NCBI RefSeq assembly: GCF_019649055.1
Contig: NW_026570230.1
Coordinates: 1,426,001 to 1,490,000 of the forward strand
Origin: Paramacrobiotus metropolitanus
Taxonomy: Eukaryota; Tardigrada; Eutardigrada; Parachela; Macrobiotidae
DNA length: 64,000 bases
Direction of reading: 5' to 3'
The notes under the pieces were generated by a model. That model saw only the letters and a program-made list of their open reading frames with translations. It ran no database searches and was not told the DNA's origin. This document shows positions 28,316 to 40,100 of the stretch, in pieces; the first letter of the stretch is position 1, and every line of letters starts with the position of its first letter. The translations under genes were made by a program, and so were the position numbers.

Positions 28316-31300
28316 TTTGCAACGAAGGCGATTTCAAGATAAAAGGCAATTAAACAGCAGGTTTATAAATAACAATCACAGACGAACAACCTTGTAAATC
28401 CCGACAGATATCGATAACTGTAGTAGTGCTAATTCATTATCGGTGATCCCGAATCTTAGTGCAATCCCACAACCTGATGTGATATCGAGTTATTAAATCA
28501 GTCCAATACCATAGTGTTGTGGCAGACCTATCAAAAACTGATAACTTGAAGTCTTGGCAAAACAATCTTTGAACGTAGAAGAGCGATGGCAAAAACGAGA
28601 AACGGCACATTAAATTTTTTGTCAATAAAATGTCGGCTGCCGGCAAGAAAAAAATCCGAGTACAGTTTAATTGGATACTGGGCGATAGATGGATGCAAGC
28701 ATGTTGTACATTATAACCGTATAAAACCGGTAGTATGGCAGTTTACAAGTGGCTAACTGGCAAGTCAGTAATTGCAGTCGGTACTTAATACGAAGTTTTT
28801 CTGTAACCGCGATCACATCTTGTATAATAAAACATAGCGCCGTATAAGCAGATACTTTGTAATTAAGGAACTTTGCGTGCAACAATATAAAGAACCAGGA
28901 TTTGGGATCAAATTCAACAAAATCAAAACTGTTTTTTCGCATCAAGCTACGATATACGCGTACAACTGCGTTTTGTAAATTCCATTCGGTAGGAAAACCG
29001 CACACTTATTAATTACGAGTTCACGACTAAATAGTGCCGACATACATCATTCCCAAATTTGCAAAGATAATCAATGTCATGTAACGCCGTAACGCTGTCA
29101 TAAATTTGACAGCTGATCCTGACGACAATAATTAACTAATACGCTCTGCAGGTTAATTCTCCGAGTATTAAGGCTAGAAAGGAATTACAGACGTCGATCA
29201 TGTAAGGAAATAGTCGACGCGCTAAGAAGTCTTGTCGAAAAACCATTTATTTATAACAACTGCGGCAACATCATCGAATTATCATCACCCATCGTCAACT
29301 CTCACTCATCGTACAACTCTACTATACAGAAGACGTGGCGGGTCATCGAAGCGCAAAACCTCCAACAAGAAGCGGCGTTGACTTTTGAAGTATCGAAAAA
29401 TTGCAATCTCATTGTGAAAGAAGTGTGCAGCAGGTAGAGTCCGTTCCGGTCAGAAAAAACAACAATACCGGCATTTTCAACGTTGTGCTGCCTGCAGGTT
29501 GCTGATAATGATTGTCGCATTTTGAGCATGATGCATGAGGCTAGTGTGGCGGAGGCTGTGAGAGAACAATTAAAAGATACATACCGGCTGAAATATATAA
29601 GCAGTAACTGTCGCTGACTATTGTCAAGTTAAGTATTACGTTGATGTTTTCCCATCGTTGTAGAGTAAAGCAAATTGTAGGTACCATTGTAATAAATCAT
29701 CCTTATTTCATTATCGTTCTTGTCTCGTTAATTCTGAGCAATGTTTCTAAAAGAATATGATTCATTTCTGATAGTTGTTCAGAATGTATTCAAAATAAAC
29801 AGTTATATAATATTAACTGCAAGTCATACGCGCAGAAACGTTTTGCCTGATTACTAGCACCCGTATCGAAAATGTATCCGGACAGATTCTGCCTCTCAAG
29901 ATAGATCCACACTCAAAATCTAAAGGTCAAAGCTAAACATATGTTATGCACTCTATAGGTCTGACATTCCGGGCGCGAAATATTATATGATCCGTAAAAA
30001 ATTGTTCCGAAAGTGAGGAGTTCCCATGTGATGCAACCGGGACCTACGGGCCGATCAGGAAACGACGGGAGAGACGTACCTGACGGTCTGATGCTAATTC
30101 CTGTCCGGTATTTCCTGTTCGTGGTGTCACATGTGGTTAAGAAACCGCGCATGTCCGGTCCGTTGCGCGTACGTACGGTAAACCTCCGCGTTCATCACCA
30201 AGCGGTTTCGGCCGCTGCAATCGTCGACGGGATTATCATCCAAACTTCTTTACCTTTTAACAGAACTATGCTCTGGTTGGTCCGACAAGGGGCACGTGGA
30301 CCGTCGCCGTTTGCTTTTACTCTTGTACGGCTGTGTCATAATATATTGAATGGGAGTCGCTATACCCGGCGTTCGGGCTTTCGCGAATTTACGTTGCCTA
30401 AAATCCTGAACCGCTTTTATTGGTCGGCCGCGTTCGCACCCGGCATATCGCAATGATAAGCGCAGCAAAATTTAATAGTGAACAGTGCACATTTTTCTAT
30501 TTTATAAGTAATACCATAATATTCAAAACCTAATAATTTGTAATAATATATAAAATGTATATCCGTATAGAACTATATGTACACGCGGAGTAAAATTAAT
30601 ACTTCGCGGTCAGATACCGGCCGGGCGTACAGCCACTTTGCTTCATGTCCGGAATGTGAGGGCACACATCCGTTTGGAAAAAATAATACAAACAGGAACG
30701 CAAATGACCGATTAACCTTTATTTCGGGATTCCCCATTTAAGTTCAGCTAGTTCGCAATTATCGCAGTACACAAAAGTGATAAACCGCATGTTTCAAAAG
30801 CCAAGTTTTACGTATATGGGTTATAATGGGTATTCGCACTTCGGCAGACAGTTTAAATACTTCTCTAATTATCATTAAACTAAAAGATTTAAAACTTCGA
30901 TGGTATTTCAGAAAAACAATTAACATCACTTCGCATAATCGCAGATTAAACAAATTTGCCGGTTACTTTACTGACAATCGAGAGATGAGTTGCATTTGTA
31001 CTTCCGGTTCCGGTGGCCGTGTACTGTACTCCAGTGCATTGAGGGTAGCCAATCAGAATAGAGTTATCCTTATCGTCAGACAAATCGCAAGGCAGCATGG
31101 TAAAGCTCTGCATAAAGCACGATTGTGCCGCGATACACCAAAACACTTTCGATATGCGCAAGCGTAGCCATCATCGTTTCGTTGCACTTTTTGCCTCGCA
31201 TCAATTGCACTCGTACCGGCCGTACGGCATACGCAGCCATTTCGAATACAGTGCGCAATCCTGGATCGGTGTTTGTTAAGCTGATTGTTTTCCTTTATTG

Positions 31301-31363
31301 CTTTATAGTACAATCTGCGTTCCCATTTTTCTGGGATACAGATTAACCTTAAACACTTGTTAA
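28316..31363. other. Intergenic, upstream of the hnRNP gene
   Basis: Mostly AT-rich. A GC-richer island at about 30030-30450, with an ATTGG box near 30420, could be promoter sequence. A minus-strand frame at 30946-31161 has an internal acceptor (TTTATGCAG) and plausible coding text (FTMLPCDLSDDKDNSILIGY), but nothing else supports it. No RNA gene recognised. Confidence 0.4.
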
Positions 31364-34300
31364 ATGACGGATTTTGCGAGCGATATAACGACCGCGGAAG
31401 CACACACTAATGGTGAGCGCTGCTACGCTGGCATTCGAATTCATGTGGCCTTGATTCCTGCTTTGCCATTTGTTGTGCTGGTTTTTCCTGTTAACACTTA
31501 ACATTAATCATTGCACTTCGCATTGATCCCGCTTGCATGCAGTATCTGTTTCATGTTTTCCCGGCTGACGAATTGCATTGTGCGGATCGTTGCAGGTGGT
31601 GCTGAAGAGGAGAATAGTAGCAGTCAGAACACGGATACTGGTACGGGTGAGAATAGTGAGATGCAGTTCAAAGAAGAAGAAATCGAGTCAGAACAGACGG
31701 GGGGTTCCTCGCAGCAGCAGGAGCCCACGGAGCAGGGCCAGAACGGGGGAACCGCTGCACCGGCAGAGAATGCCAACCAGAACCCCCCTGAGCAAACCCA
31801 TTTTCAGAATGTAAGTGCGGAGTGAGTGTTGGATGAGATTTTTCGTGGGACTTTCATGTTGGCGACCTCAGCAGATCTGTGATATTATTATTCATCTTAC
31901 TCAGCGCTTTTTTATTCTGTGGTTAGTGTGGTATTTTCATAAGTCAGAAGCCACAGCTATTTATTTTTCATTTAGATTTGGATTTGAATTGATAAAATCT
32001 GTTTCGGAAGAATATATTTCTAAATGATTTAATTTTTTTTATTGTAGTAACTTTATTTACAATCTAATAATTTTAGTTTATGTTTTGTTAATATAGTGCT
32101 TCAACATAATTTTTTGTAAAGAATTGTTTTTAGACTTTTTACTGCTGCAGCGTTTTTGTAAACGTCGCTCGCTCCATGCTATGCAGCTTTAATGATTTTT
32201 TAGTCTTTTGGATTACAGCTATTCATTTTGTCACGTTATTGTTTTCGCTTCGGTATCATGGGCTGTGAATACCAGTATGACTTGATTGTAGGATAAGGGC
32301 CAGCAGGAGCCGGAGCAGATGCGGAAGCTCTTCATCGGCGGCCTGACATACAACACCACCGAAATGGATCTGCGCAGCCATTTCTCCAAGTACGGCGACA
32401 TTGTCGACGCCGTGGTCATGCAGGATCCGCAAACCAAGAAGTCACGCTGCTTCGGCTTCATCACTTACCGACGCGCCTCCATGGTGGATGAGGCGCAAAA
32501 GAATCGGCCCCACATCATCCACGACCGCACTGTCGAGCCCAAACGAGCCATTCCCCGCGAGGTAAGCATACTTGTCGGATAGAACGCTCAGAAAAAGCAT
32601 TAACATTTTATTTTGTAATGATAAAATTTATATTATTATTATTATTTCATGCCCGTGTAAAAATGCTTCACGAATCACGATACGTATTAGAACCGTGAAT
32701 CTATCGATCATTGCCACTAATGACTAACAGTAATGAAACAGATTATGATGAGTAATGTTGTGGGAATAATTTTAATGATGTCATTGATGTGCAAGGCTGA
32801 AGTTGTACAAATGATTTTGGCTGTACTGAGTAATTATTCGTTCTTGAGCAGTTAATTTCAACGGCATTACTAATGCGGTTTGTTTATCTAGATGTCTGGT
32901 AAACCTGGTACACAAGCCACAGTGTGCAAGGCTTTCGTGGGCGGCATCAAAGAAGGCCTGGAAGAAGCGGACCTGCGTGATTATTTCAGTAAATTCGGCG
33001 CCCTCACCAGTGTGGACATCATCACGGAGAAGGGGTCTTCCAAGAAACGCGGCTTCGCTTTCGTCACATTCGAAGACTACGATGTTGTCGATAAACTTGT
33101 CTGTACGTTGAACAATGTATCCTAAAAACTACTAGTACTCTAGTTTTCCAGCCGATAAATAGACAGTATTTAATAGTCAGTATTAAACATTTTCATTTTT
33201 TTATAGTAATGAGGAATCACCATGTGAAAGGATTCAGATTAGAAGTACAGAAGGCCGTCGCCAAGGAAGACATGCGGGAGAGTGGCGGCGGCGGTGGTGG
33301 GCGTAATGATGACCGCGACTACCACCGCGATGGCGGCCGTGGCGGCGGGGATCGCTATGGTGGAGGCCGAAGCGGCGGAGGTGGCGGTTACGGTGGGGAA
33401 CGCGAGCGCGAAAGACGGCACGATCGGGGCGACCGTGGTGGTCGCGGTGGTGGCGGCGGTCGTCACAGTGGCGGTGGTGGGGATTCGTATCGGGACGATC
33501 GCGGATATGGCGCTGGGCCTTCCCCGCGGGGCGGTGGTGGTCATGGTGGCGGCGGCGGAGGTCGCATGGGTGGCGGAGGCGGCGGGGATGATCGGTACGC
33601 TTCGTATGGATCTCGCGGCGGCAGTGGTCCCCAGCAGCAACAGCAGTATGGAGGCCCGCCTGGTAAGTCAGCAAGATCACATTTTTGTACGATTTTGTCA
33701 GGCTTTATTTATTTTACTTAGCTGGAAATTCTGGCGGTTCGCGTGTAGCAGAATTATGTAAGCAATGAGACTTTGTTGTATTTTATTGCGCTGAAAATTA
33801 TGGTGGTGCATCACTGCATCATATTCGTAGGCTTGTGTAACACTTTGCTTTGTTTTATTTTACTTAGCTGGAAATTCTGGTGGTGGATCGCGTTATGTAG
33901 AATTATGTAAGCACATTTATTTTACTTTATTTCATTTTATATTGCTTCGCTAAAAATTCTGGTGGTGCATCGTATCTTGTAGAATTATGTTTCTTTCTTT
34001 TACGTAGCTGGAAATTCTGGCGGTGGATACGGGCGTAGCAGTCACAACGCCAGCGGATGGAACGCCGAGCCGGCCGGAAACGACTATGGCGGTGGTTATG
34101 GTCAAAGTAACGCCGGAGGCTACGGTCAGAATAGCGCCCCCGCGGCGCCGTCGTACGGGTACAATCAGGGTGGTGGAGCGCCCCAGCATTACGGCGGAAG
34201 CAACAGCGGAGGGGGTGGTGCGGTTCCCGCCTATTCCAGCTATAGCCAACAGCCGGCCAATGACTACGGGCGCTACAGCCAGCAGGCGCCGCAGTATCAG

Positions 34301-35279
34301 CAACAAGCAGCTCCACAGCAGCAGTATGGGGGCGGCGGATACGGCGGTGTCGGTGCGCAGAATATGGATTATGGAGATGACTATGGCGGGGGTGGTGCAG
34401 TGGGCGGTCCCATGCGCAGTGGCGGATATGGGCAAGGCGGAGGAACGCCCGTAAGCGGCGGTGGACAGGGCGGGGGCGGTCGGCCTGGGCCCTATCAGCA
34501 GAGGAAGTCGCCGTATCCTGGTCGTAAGTCTGGTACGTGAAAAATATTGAACTTTTTCTGGCATTTGGTCGACTTGAAAGATGTGTTATCTCATGGATTA
34601 CGCAGTTGTTTTTTCATACAGAGAGTCAGACAAAGAGAGTAGAAGATTATAAGTAAAGTAGCAAAAATCCTGAAAGTAGCAAAAATGTCACAACCAAGAT
34701 GAATGAGCAGCAATTTTGTTGACGTAATATTATTTGAACAGATAGTTTATTTCTTCTGTCGAACAGTATGTATTTCCTAGTGGTTTATTCCTTATTTTAC
34801 AAGAACAGTAATTTTATCTTACTTAGCAGTGACGGAGAAGCCAGTACTATAGGAATGTTAATTTAATAATCGGTCCTACCGACCGACAGAGTATGAGGTG
34901 ATATCTCAGTGCGGTGTAGCTTTCTATCTAGAAACTGCATCTCCTACGATAATTTAATTGGTAATTCCGAATACTGCCAAAACTCAGAATGATACCGCAA
35001 CCGCAGTTTCGAACGGTTGGTGATCAAAACCACATTTCGATCTATACTACCACCCTCGTACAGCAGATATATTCCGTTAGCAGTGCATTTTCGGATTCCG
35101 TCAAATTCGTATATCATGTGTATTGGTTAACTTGTATGACTGACTCTTTCACGGTGGGAATTCCGTTGAGTTGGCGTTGATTATTTCTAGAAGAAGGTGG
35201 ATACGGCGGCGGAGGTGGTGGAGGACGTGGAGGCCGCGGCGGTGGTCGTGGTGGCGGCGGCGGTGGATTCCGGCGTTGA
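31364..35279 (+). CDS. hnRNP A/B-type RNA-binding protein (two RRMs, Gly-rich RGG tail)
   Basis: Exons with matching phases: 31364-31412, 31596-31810, 32292-32561, 32892-33102, 33207-33662, optional 33722-33757 and 33868-33906, 34008-34523 (alternative donor at 34532) and 35191-35279. The N-terminus is acidic and Gln-rich ([18 protein letters not shown]). RRM1 has RNP2 KLFIGGL and RNP1 [11 protein letters not shown]2 has KAFVGGI and RGFAFVTF. The tail is Gly/Tyr-rich with RGG/RGRGG and ends [17 protein letters not shown] ... [14 protein letters not shown] stretch resembles the M9 PY-type nuclear signal. Expected role: nuclear pre-mRNA packaging and splice-site choice, with shuttling. A donor (ACGGTAAGAAT) follows the stop by 4 nt, suggesting a 3'-UTR intron. 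Confidence 0.95.
33719..34025 (+). repeat. Tandemly duplicated 3'-splice-site/mini-exon cassette inside the hnRNP gene
   Basis: Five related units start near 33720, 33790, 33866, 33947 and 34006, each about 60-80 bp. They carry (C)TTAGCTGGAAATTCTGGxGG or a decayed form. Units 1 and 3 keep an acceptor (ACTTAG) and a donor (TTATGTAAGC). They form 36- and 39-nt exons, phase 1 to phase 1, without stops in frame. Units 2 and 4 have lost the acceptor. Unit 5 is the start of the constitutive exon at 34008. Confidence 0.85.
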
Positions 35280-37197
35280 GACGGTAAGAATCTTTAATAC
35301 TTCTGAAACGCAGCGTGAGAGAAGAACTTCGTAAAGAGATTGATGTCTCTGCTGGTCTTGAGCTAGTTGAGGTGAGTTGTGATTGAGAATGCATTGTGCT
35401 GATGTTGTTGTTTGCCTTATGGTGTAGGTCAGAAATCAGTGAAGAGGCAGGGAGAGCGTGTGCGCGCGAGCGAGCTTATGTTGTTCGGTTCAATGGTTGA
35501 TTCTCTGCAGGAGGTTTCAGTGAGAAAAGTTGCGTTGATATTCATCGCGCGTTCTAGCAGCGACACTGCAGCCCACACATGTGTATCTCATAACCGTTTC
35601 TGTTGTCCTTATATCCGCCGCGATTCATGCATTAGCCAGATATAGCAGGAGTGTATTTATCGTTTTTTTGTCTTGGGAATGTCTGTTGCGGTTTAATATT
35701 TACTGTTTTTTTGTTGTGTACACATGGTTGGATTCCATACATTCTTGTCACTATTACCGATTCTTCCTGTTGAATTCGAGGTTGGTTTCCCTGCGTCCAG
35801 ATTGGTTGGTTGGTTGACCTTTTTTACATTTGATCTGTATAGTTTTGGCGTGCATCCGCGCCGACTTGATTTGGTGAGTTAACTATTAATGCAAGTGCAT
35901 TTTATTAGCACGATATGTTAGTTGTTAATGGCTTGGATGATAATTATTATATAAAGAAAAGAGAGAAAAGGCATTTCAAGACAATTCCCGGGTATTCTAG
36001 ACAGCTTGCGCTAGCGAAAAATTACATTTCGGAAATTCAGTACCGTTTGTACAATAAAAAATATTGAAAATATTCGGTGCGCAGTTTTGCGATGCAATAA
36101 ATACTGCAAAAGAATTGGTTGTTCTGAAGACAAAACAGGTGAAAATGCAGGTAGTAGAAATATGGCTAGGTGGAGCTGAACGTCGCTGTTTGAGGATCTG
36201 AGAGTCCCGGATATGAGGATTCAGGAAAAACTGGATGTGCGCCGTAAAGATTCATGCACCGATTGTTGCTCAATGTGTAAACAGGCGCGTCAGTCGTCAG
36301 GCAGACAACGAGACAGAAGTTTGGAGAAAGTGTTGTTTCTGTGCGGGTTTTGTTTTTCTTCTACGGATAACGGTACCTTTTCCCTGCAGAGATCCTTTGC
36401 TTTCTGGGGCGACGCGCATGCGGAGTTGGTTTTCCATTGCAAAGCTGTTGAAATCTGTATTTGCCGTATGTAAACCTCTGAACAAATTTCTGTGATATTT
36501 GTTTCCTATAATTTCATTCCTGCTGTTTTATGGCGGTAGATTTTTAGCGGTTTTTGAAGTGCCTGATTGTTGTGACTTGTTAAGTTGTTATTTGTTTACA
36601 AAATTATATTTATTTAAAGTGCCTGAATGTCATCACTCGGAACAAAACAACCTATTTTTCGAGCATTACTCGTAAATCATTAAAACTATTATTCAACAAG
36701 AAACAAAACGTAAATCCATCCAAACGACTAGAGGACAGTGAAGACCCATTTCCTTCTCATTCTCACTAGTCTAATTACTACTATCCAGAAAAACGCAAAA
36801 CAACAACATCACCGTTATCATATTAAAAACAGACACAAATTAGGTTAAGAACCGGTTCCCAAAAAAATCAAAATAACACGTCTTCTACCACAGACAACGC
36901 GCCGGGATTCTTTCAGGGGACACTCAACACGTCCTCCTCCACACCAAGAAACCACCCGATAAAAAGCACCTCTCTCGCCGTTTCTCCACAAAAATACTCC
37001 ACATCATCAATCGCAAAAATAAAACCATTACATTTCCCCACGACAATTATCTCTAAAAAGTCAACCCACCCGCGCCGAAGCAAAATTAAGTTCCACTTGG
37101 GGTAAGTATCACATTCTGTTTGTTAATAAACGCGCGCGCAACAAACAACATCCCGCACAGCACACACTTTGGTTAGCAAAACGCCCGCCACGGCCCA
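35280..37197. other. 3' region of the hnRNP gene and intergenic
   Basis: A probable 3'-UTR intron (donor at 35284, possible acceptor at about 35330 or 35428). It is GT-rich then AT-rich, and no coding signal is seen. It ends against the convergent R3H-SUZ gene stop at 37198. Confidence 0.5.
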
Positions 37198-40100
37198 CTA
37201 ATTCCCTTCGGCCTGATTGCCCTCCTTGGGCGACGGAGACCGGTACTCCTGCTTGTAATACCCGACATTCTCCGCCGAACTCCGTCCACTACTCGACGAC
37301 TGTCGCGCTACACCATCGCCCGTCGCCGCCGCCTGGTTGGCCGCCGGCGGTGGCGGTCGGGGCGCCGGGATCTTTAGGAACATCCCGCCGCCCGGCTGAC
37401 CGGGCAGCTGCAGCGGAATAATCCACCCTTCATGCGGATGTCCGCCGACGGCCCGTGCCGCTTCGGGGTGGTCCAGCAGCGGCTGCCGGATCAGCGGCGG
37501 CCCGAAGCGCGGATCCTGAGTGGGGGTGGGTGGCGCCTGTCGCGGATTGGGATCGTACATATAGGGTTGTGACTCCGTGGCCGCCGGATGCGGGAGGTAG
37601 GCAGTATGCGGACCGGGGCCGGTGACGGGCATCTCCAGGGGCGGGGCGGGGTAAGGAGCGTACAGATACTGGCCGGCAGGTTGGTCATACATTGAAGGAG
37701 TTTGGCTGGGATCCATCGTGTTCTGTCGGATAAAAAAGGCAACTTCAGTAGCATTATTACGATTTCCTTTGACACTAAATGCGAATGCATCTGTTGAGTT
37801 ATGTATAAAGCATTACTGTATTTAAAAGCGTTTCAAATCAAGCAAAGGCGTAAAACACTCAACTATACTTCACACCAAACACTATACAATACTCTATACT
37901 TTTCAGACTGGAAAATACTTAAAAGTGACAAAACATAATTAAGCTGCAAGTGCTAAAAAATTAACAGTTAGACCAAGATTGTGAAAGCCAATTACATTCA
38001 CTGAATGCCTTAGATAACTGACTACAACTGGCCACAGCTCTGGCTTTCAGTTTGCTCCAACTCGGAAAGCAAATGTATCGTCTTAATTGAACTATAACTG
38101 CATATCGCATTTTTTGCTTGTTTCGGTACTGTTGTAAGTGCTTAGCTTTAAAACAGATAGTGATGGTCATACCTGTGCAGGAAAGTACTGTTGCGGGAAC
38201 GTCTGCTGCTGCCCATAGGCCACTCCGGGATACACCAGGGACTGGGCGGGCACATACTGTGGTCCATACATGGGATAGTAGGGCGGCTGGGCGCCCACGT
38301 AGCCCCCCGCGTACGCACTGGCATCCACGGCCATCTCCGGGTTCCCGTAGCTCATCATCGGGCCGGGATAGATGTAGGGCGACGGGTACATGCCCATCGG
38401 CTGCACCATGATAGGTCGACCTGCCGCAATGATCCATTAGAGTAATTCAGTCTCCCTGTACCAAGCAGAGCGTGCGGAAGTTGCATTTACCGGCAAATTG
38501 GCCGTATGCCAGCCGATTCTGGTGCTGTTCGTCGAATGCTGCTTCACTGCCGGTCTCGCTAATGGCACTCCGGGACCGATGATAGCCAACATGATTGCCA
38601 TCCGACCTCTCACCATGATGCGGATCCAGTCCGTATGGTTTTGGCATGTTGTCCTGCAGTAAAATAATTCCACGATACGCGCAGTGTGACTGCTTTTACG
38701 CCCATATTCACGCATGTTTTGCCCGATAAAAAAATCTTCAGATATTTTTTCAGCAATGATTTAACAGAGTTCGTCCTGTAACACACAAAAACGGGATTCG
38801 AAATAATCACAGCAATCTTACTCATATCCCAAGTGGCCAACTTACAATCAGCCCACCAGTGTCCAAACAGCCACTGAACTACATTATTCCCCAAAACCTA
38901 ACAAACAATCTAATAAAGCGCTATCTCCATCCTGAAAATCGCCAACACTTTTACCGTAAAACATGGTGTATTGTGTACCACAGTAGGTTTGCGGCTCCAT
39001 TAATAACGGTAACTGCACTTCAATTTTCGTGAATATTGCCAAGCGCGACGAAAACCACGCCAGCAAGTACATCCGGATATTCAGCATTAAACAACTTGCT
39101 GCGCTATGACATTACATATCTATATAATATATACAAAACCTTCCGTTTTGGAGAAAAGCCTACTCCATAATATACGAATGCTTTTTTCTTCATAAATTCA
39201 AAATCCTCAAATGAATTTCAATCTCTATGAATTCTTCACATTATAATTCATCCGGAGCAGCAATTTTCGCCGGTTTCAATCCCAACAAAAGACCAACAGT
39301 TTTATCCCCATTTCCACTTTGTAGGCAGAATGCTTGCATTTATATTCCCTGATTACTGCTGGCTACTGCCTTTTACATTACTTTTTGTCCTTGCATACCC
39401 AGCAGAAAGCATAACATTAAACCATACAGCATTAGTCAATTCTTCTGCCAATTCTTCTGCCAATATACCTCACGGTCATTAGCGCCCGCAAAAGCGTCTC
39501 CACATAAAAACCTGCTTTAATTAAACCCACCACAACACGGACCATTCTTCCCGCATTACCCGTCTAACAGCTCCCTGCCAATGGATGGCCCCCAGGCAAT
39601 TGTCAACTTTTACCAACTGCTCGGCACCACCCGGCTTAAACCACACTCCTGGGAACCCTCTTTGCTTCGTTGCATCAATCGATGCTGCCAGCGCTAGCTC
39701 TTAAGCTCTGCGTATGCAAGGAGAACACACAGCCAGAGTAAAATGTGTCCTTGAACCGGGCGTGTGTCAGCCGACCGGAAGCCAAGAGCAACACATTGTG
39801 CCCTTCTCGCACATGCCCAGCGCTGCCAAGCGCACATGTCAAAAAACGCACACCCAATCGATAATAACGACCCAGCACATCTGCTGTATGCGGCTAGGAG
39901 CGGCAGTATCAAACGAGAGAGAGAAACAGCTGATTTACTAGCCCTATAACCTCCTGCTCTTGACAATTTTAAAATAATTACGGCTAGGCTCTTCGGGGAA
40001 AATTATGTACCAAACCCTTGTTTTTAATTGGGCACTCGTGAAACACGGATTCTGTACCACTTCGTCAACAAAATTGACACGGGCCAATCAATTACCTCTT

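Noticed and set aside
30013-30456. 147-codon plus-strand frame
   Set aside because: No domain, no splice support, overlapping minus-strand frames equally open. More likely promoter-region GC content.
30946-31161. 71-codon minus-strand frame with plausible coding text (LPCDLSDDKDNS)
   Set aside because: Only one acceptor and no connected exons, and it lies just upstream of the hnRNP start. Kept as a note only.
33234-33761. Long antisense and alternate frames over the hnRNP Gly-rich exon and again at 33927-34564
   Set aside because: Shadows of GGN-rich codons. The sense frame has RRMs and correct splice phases.
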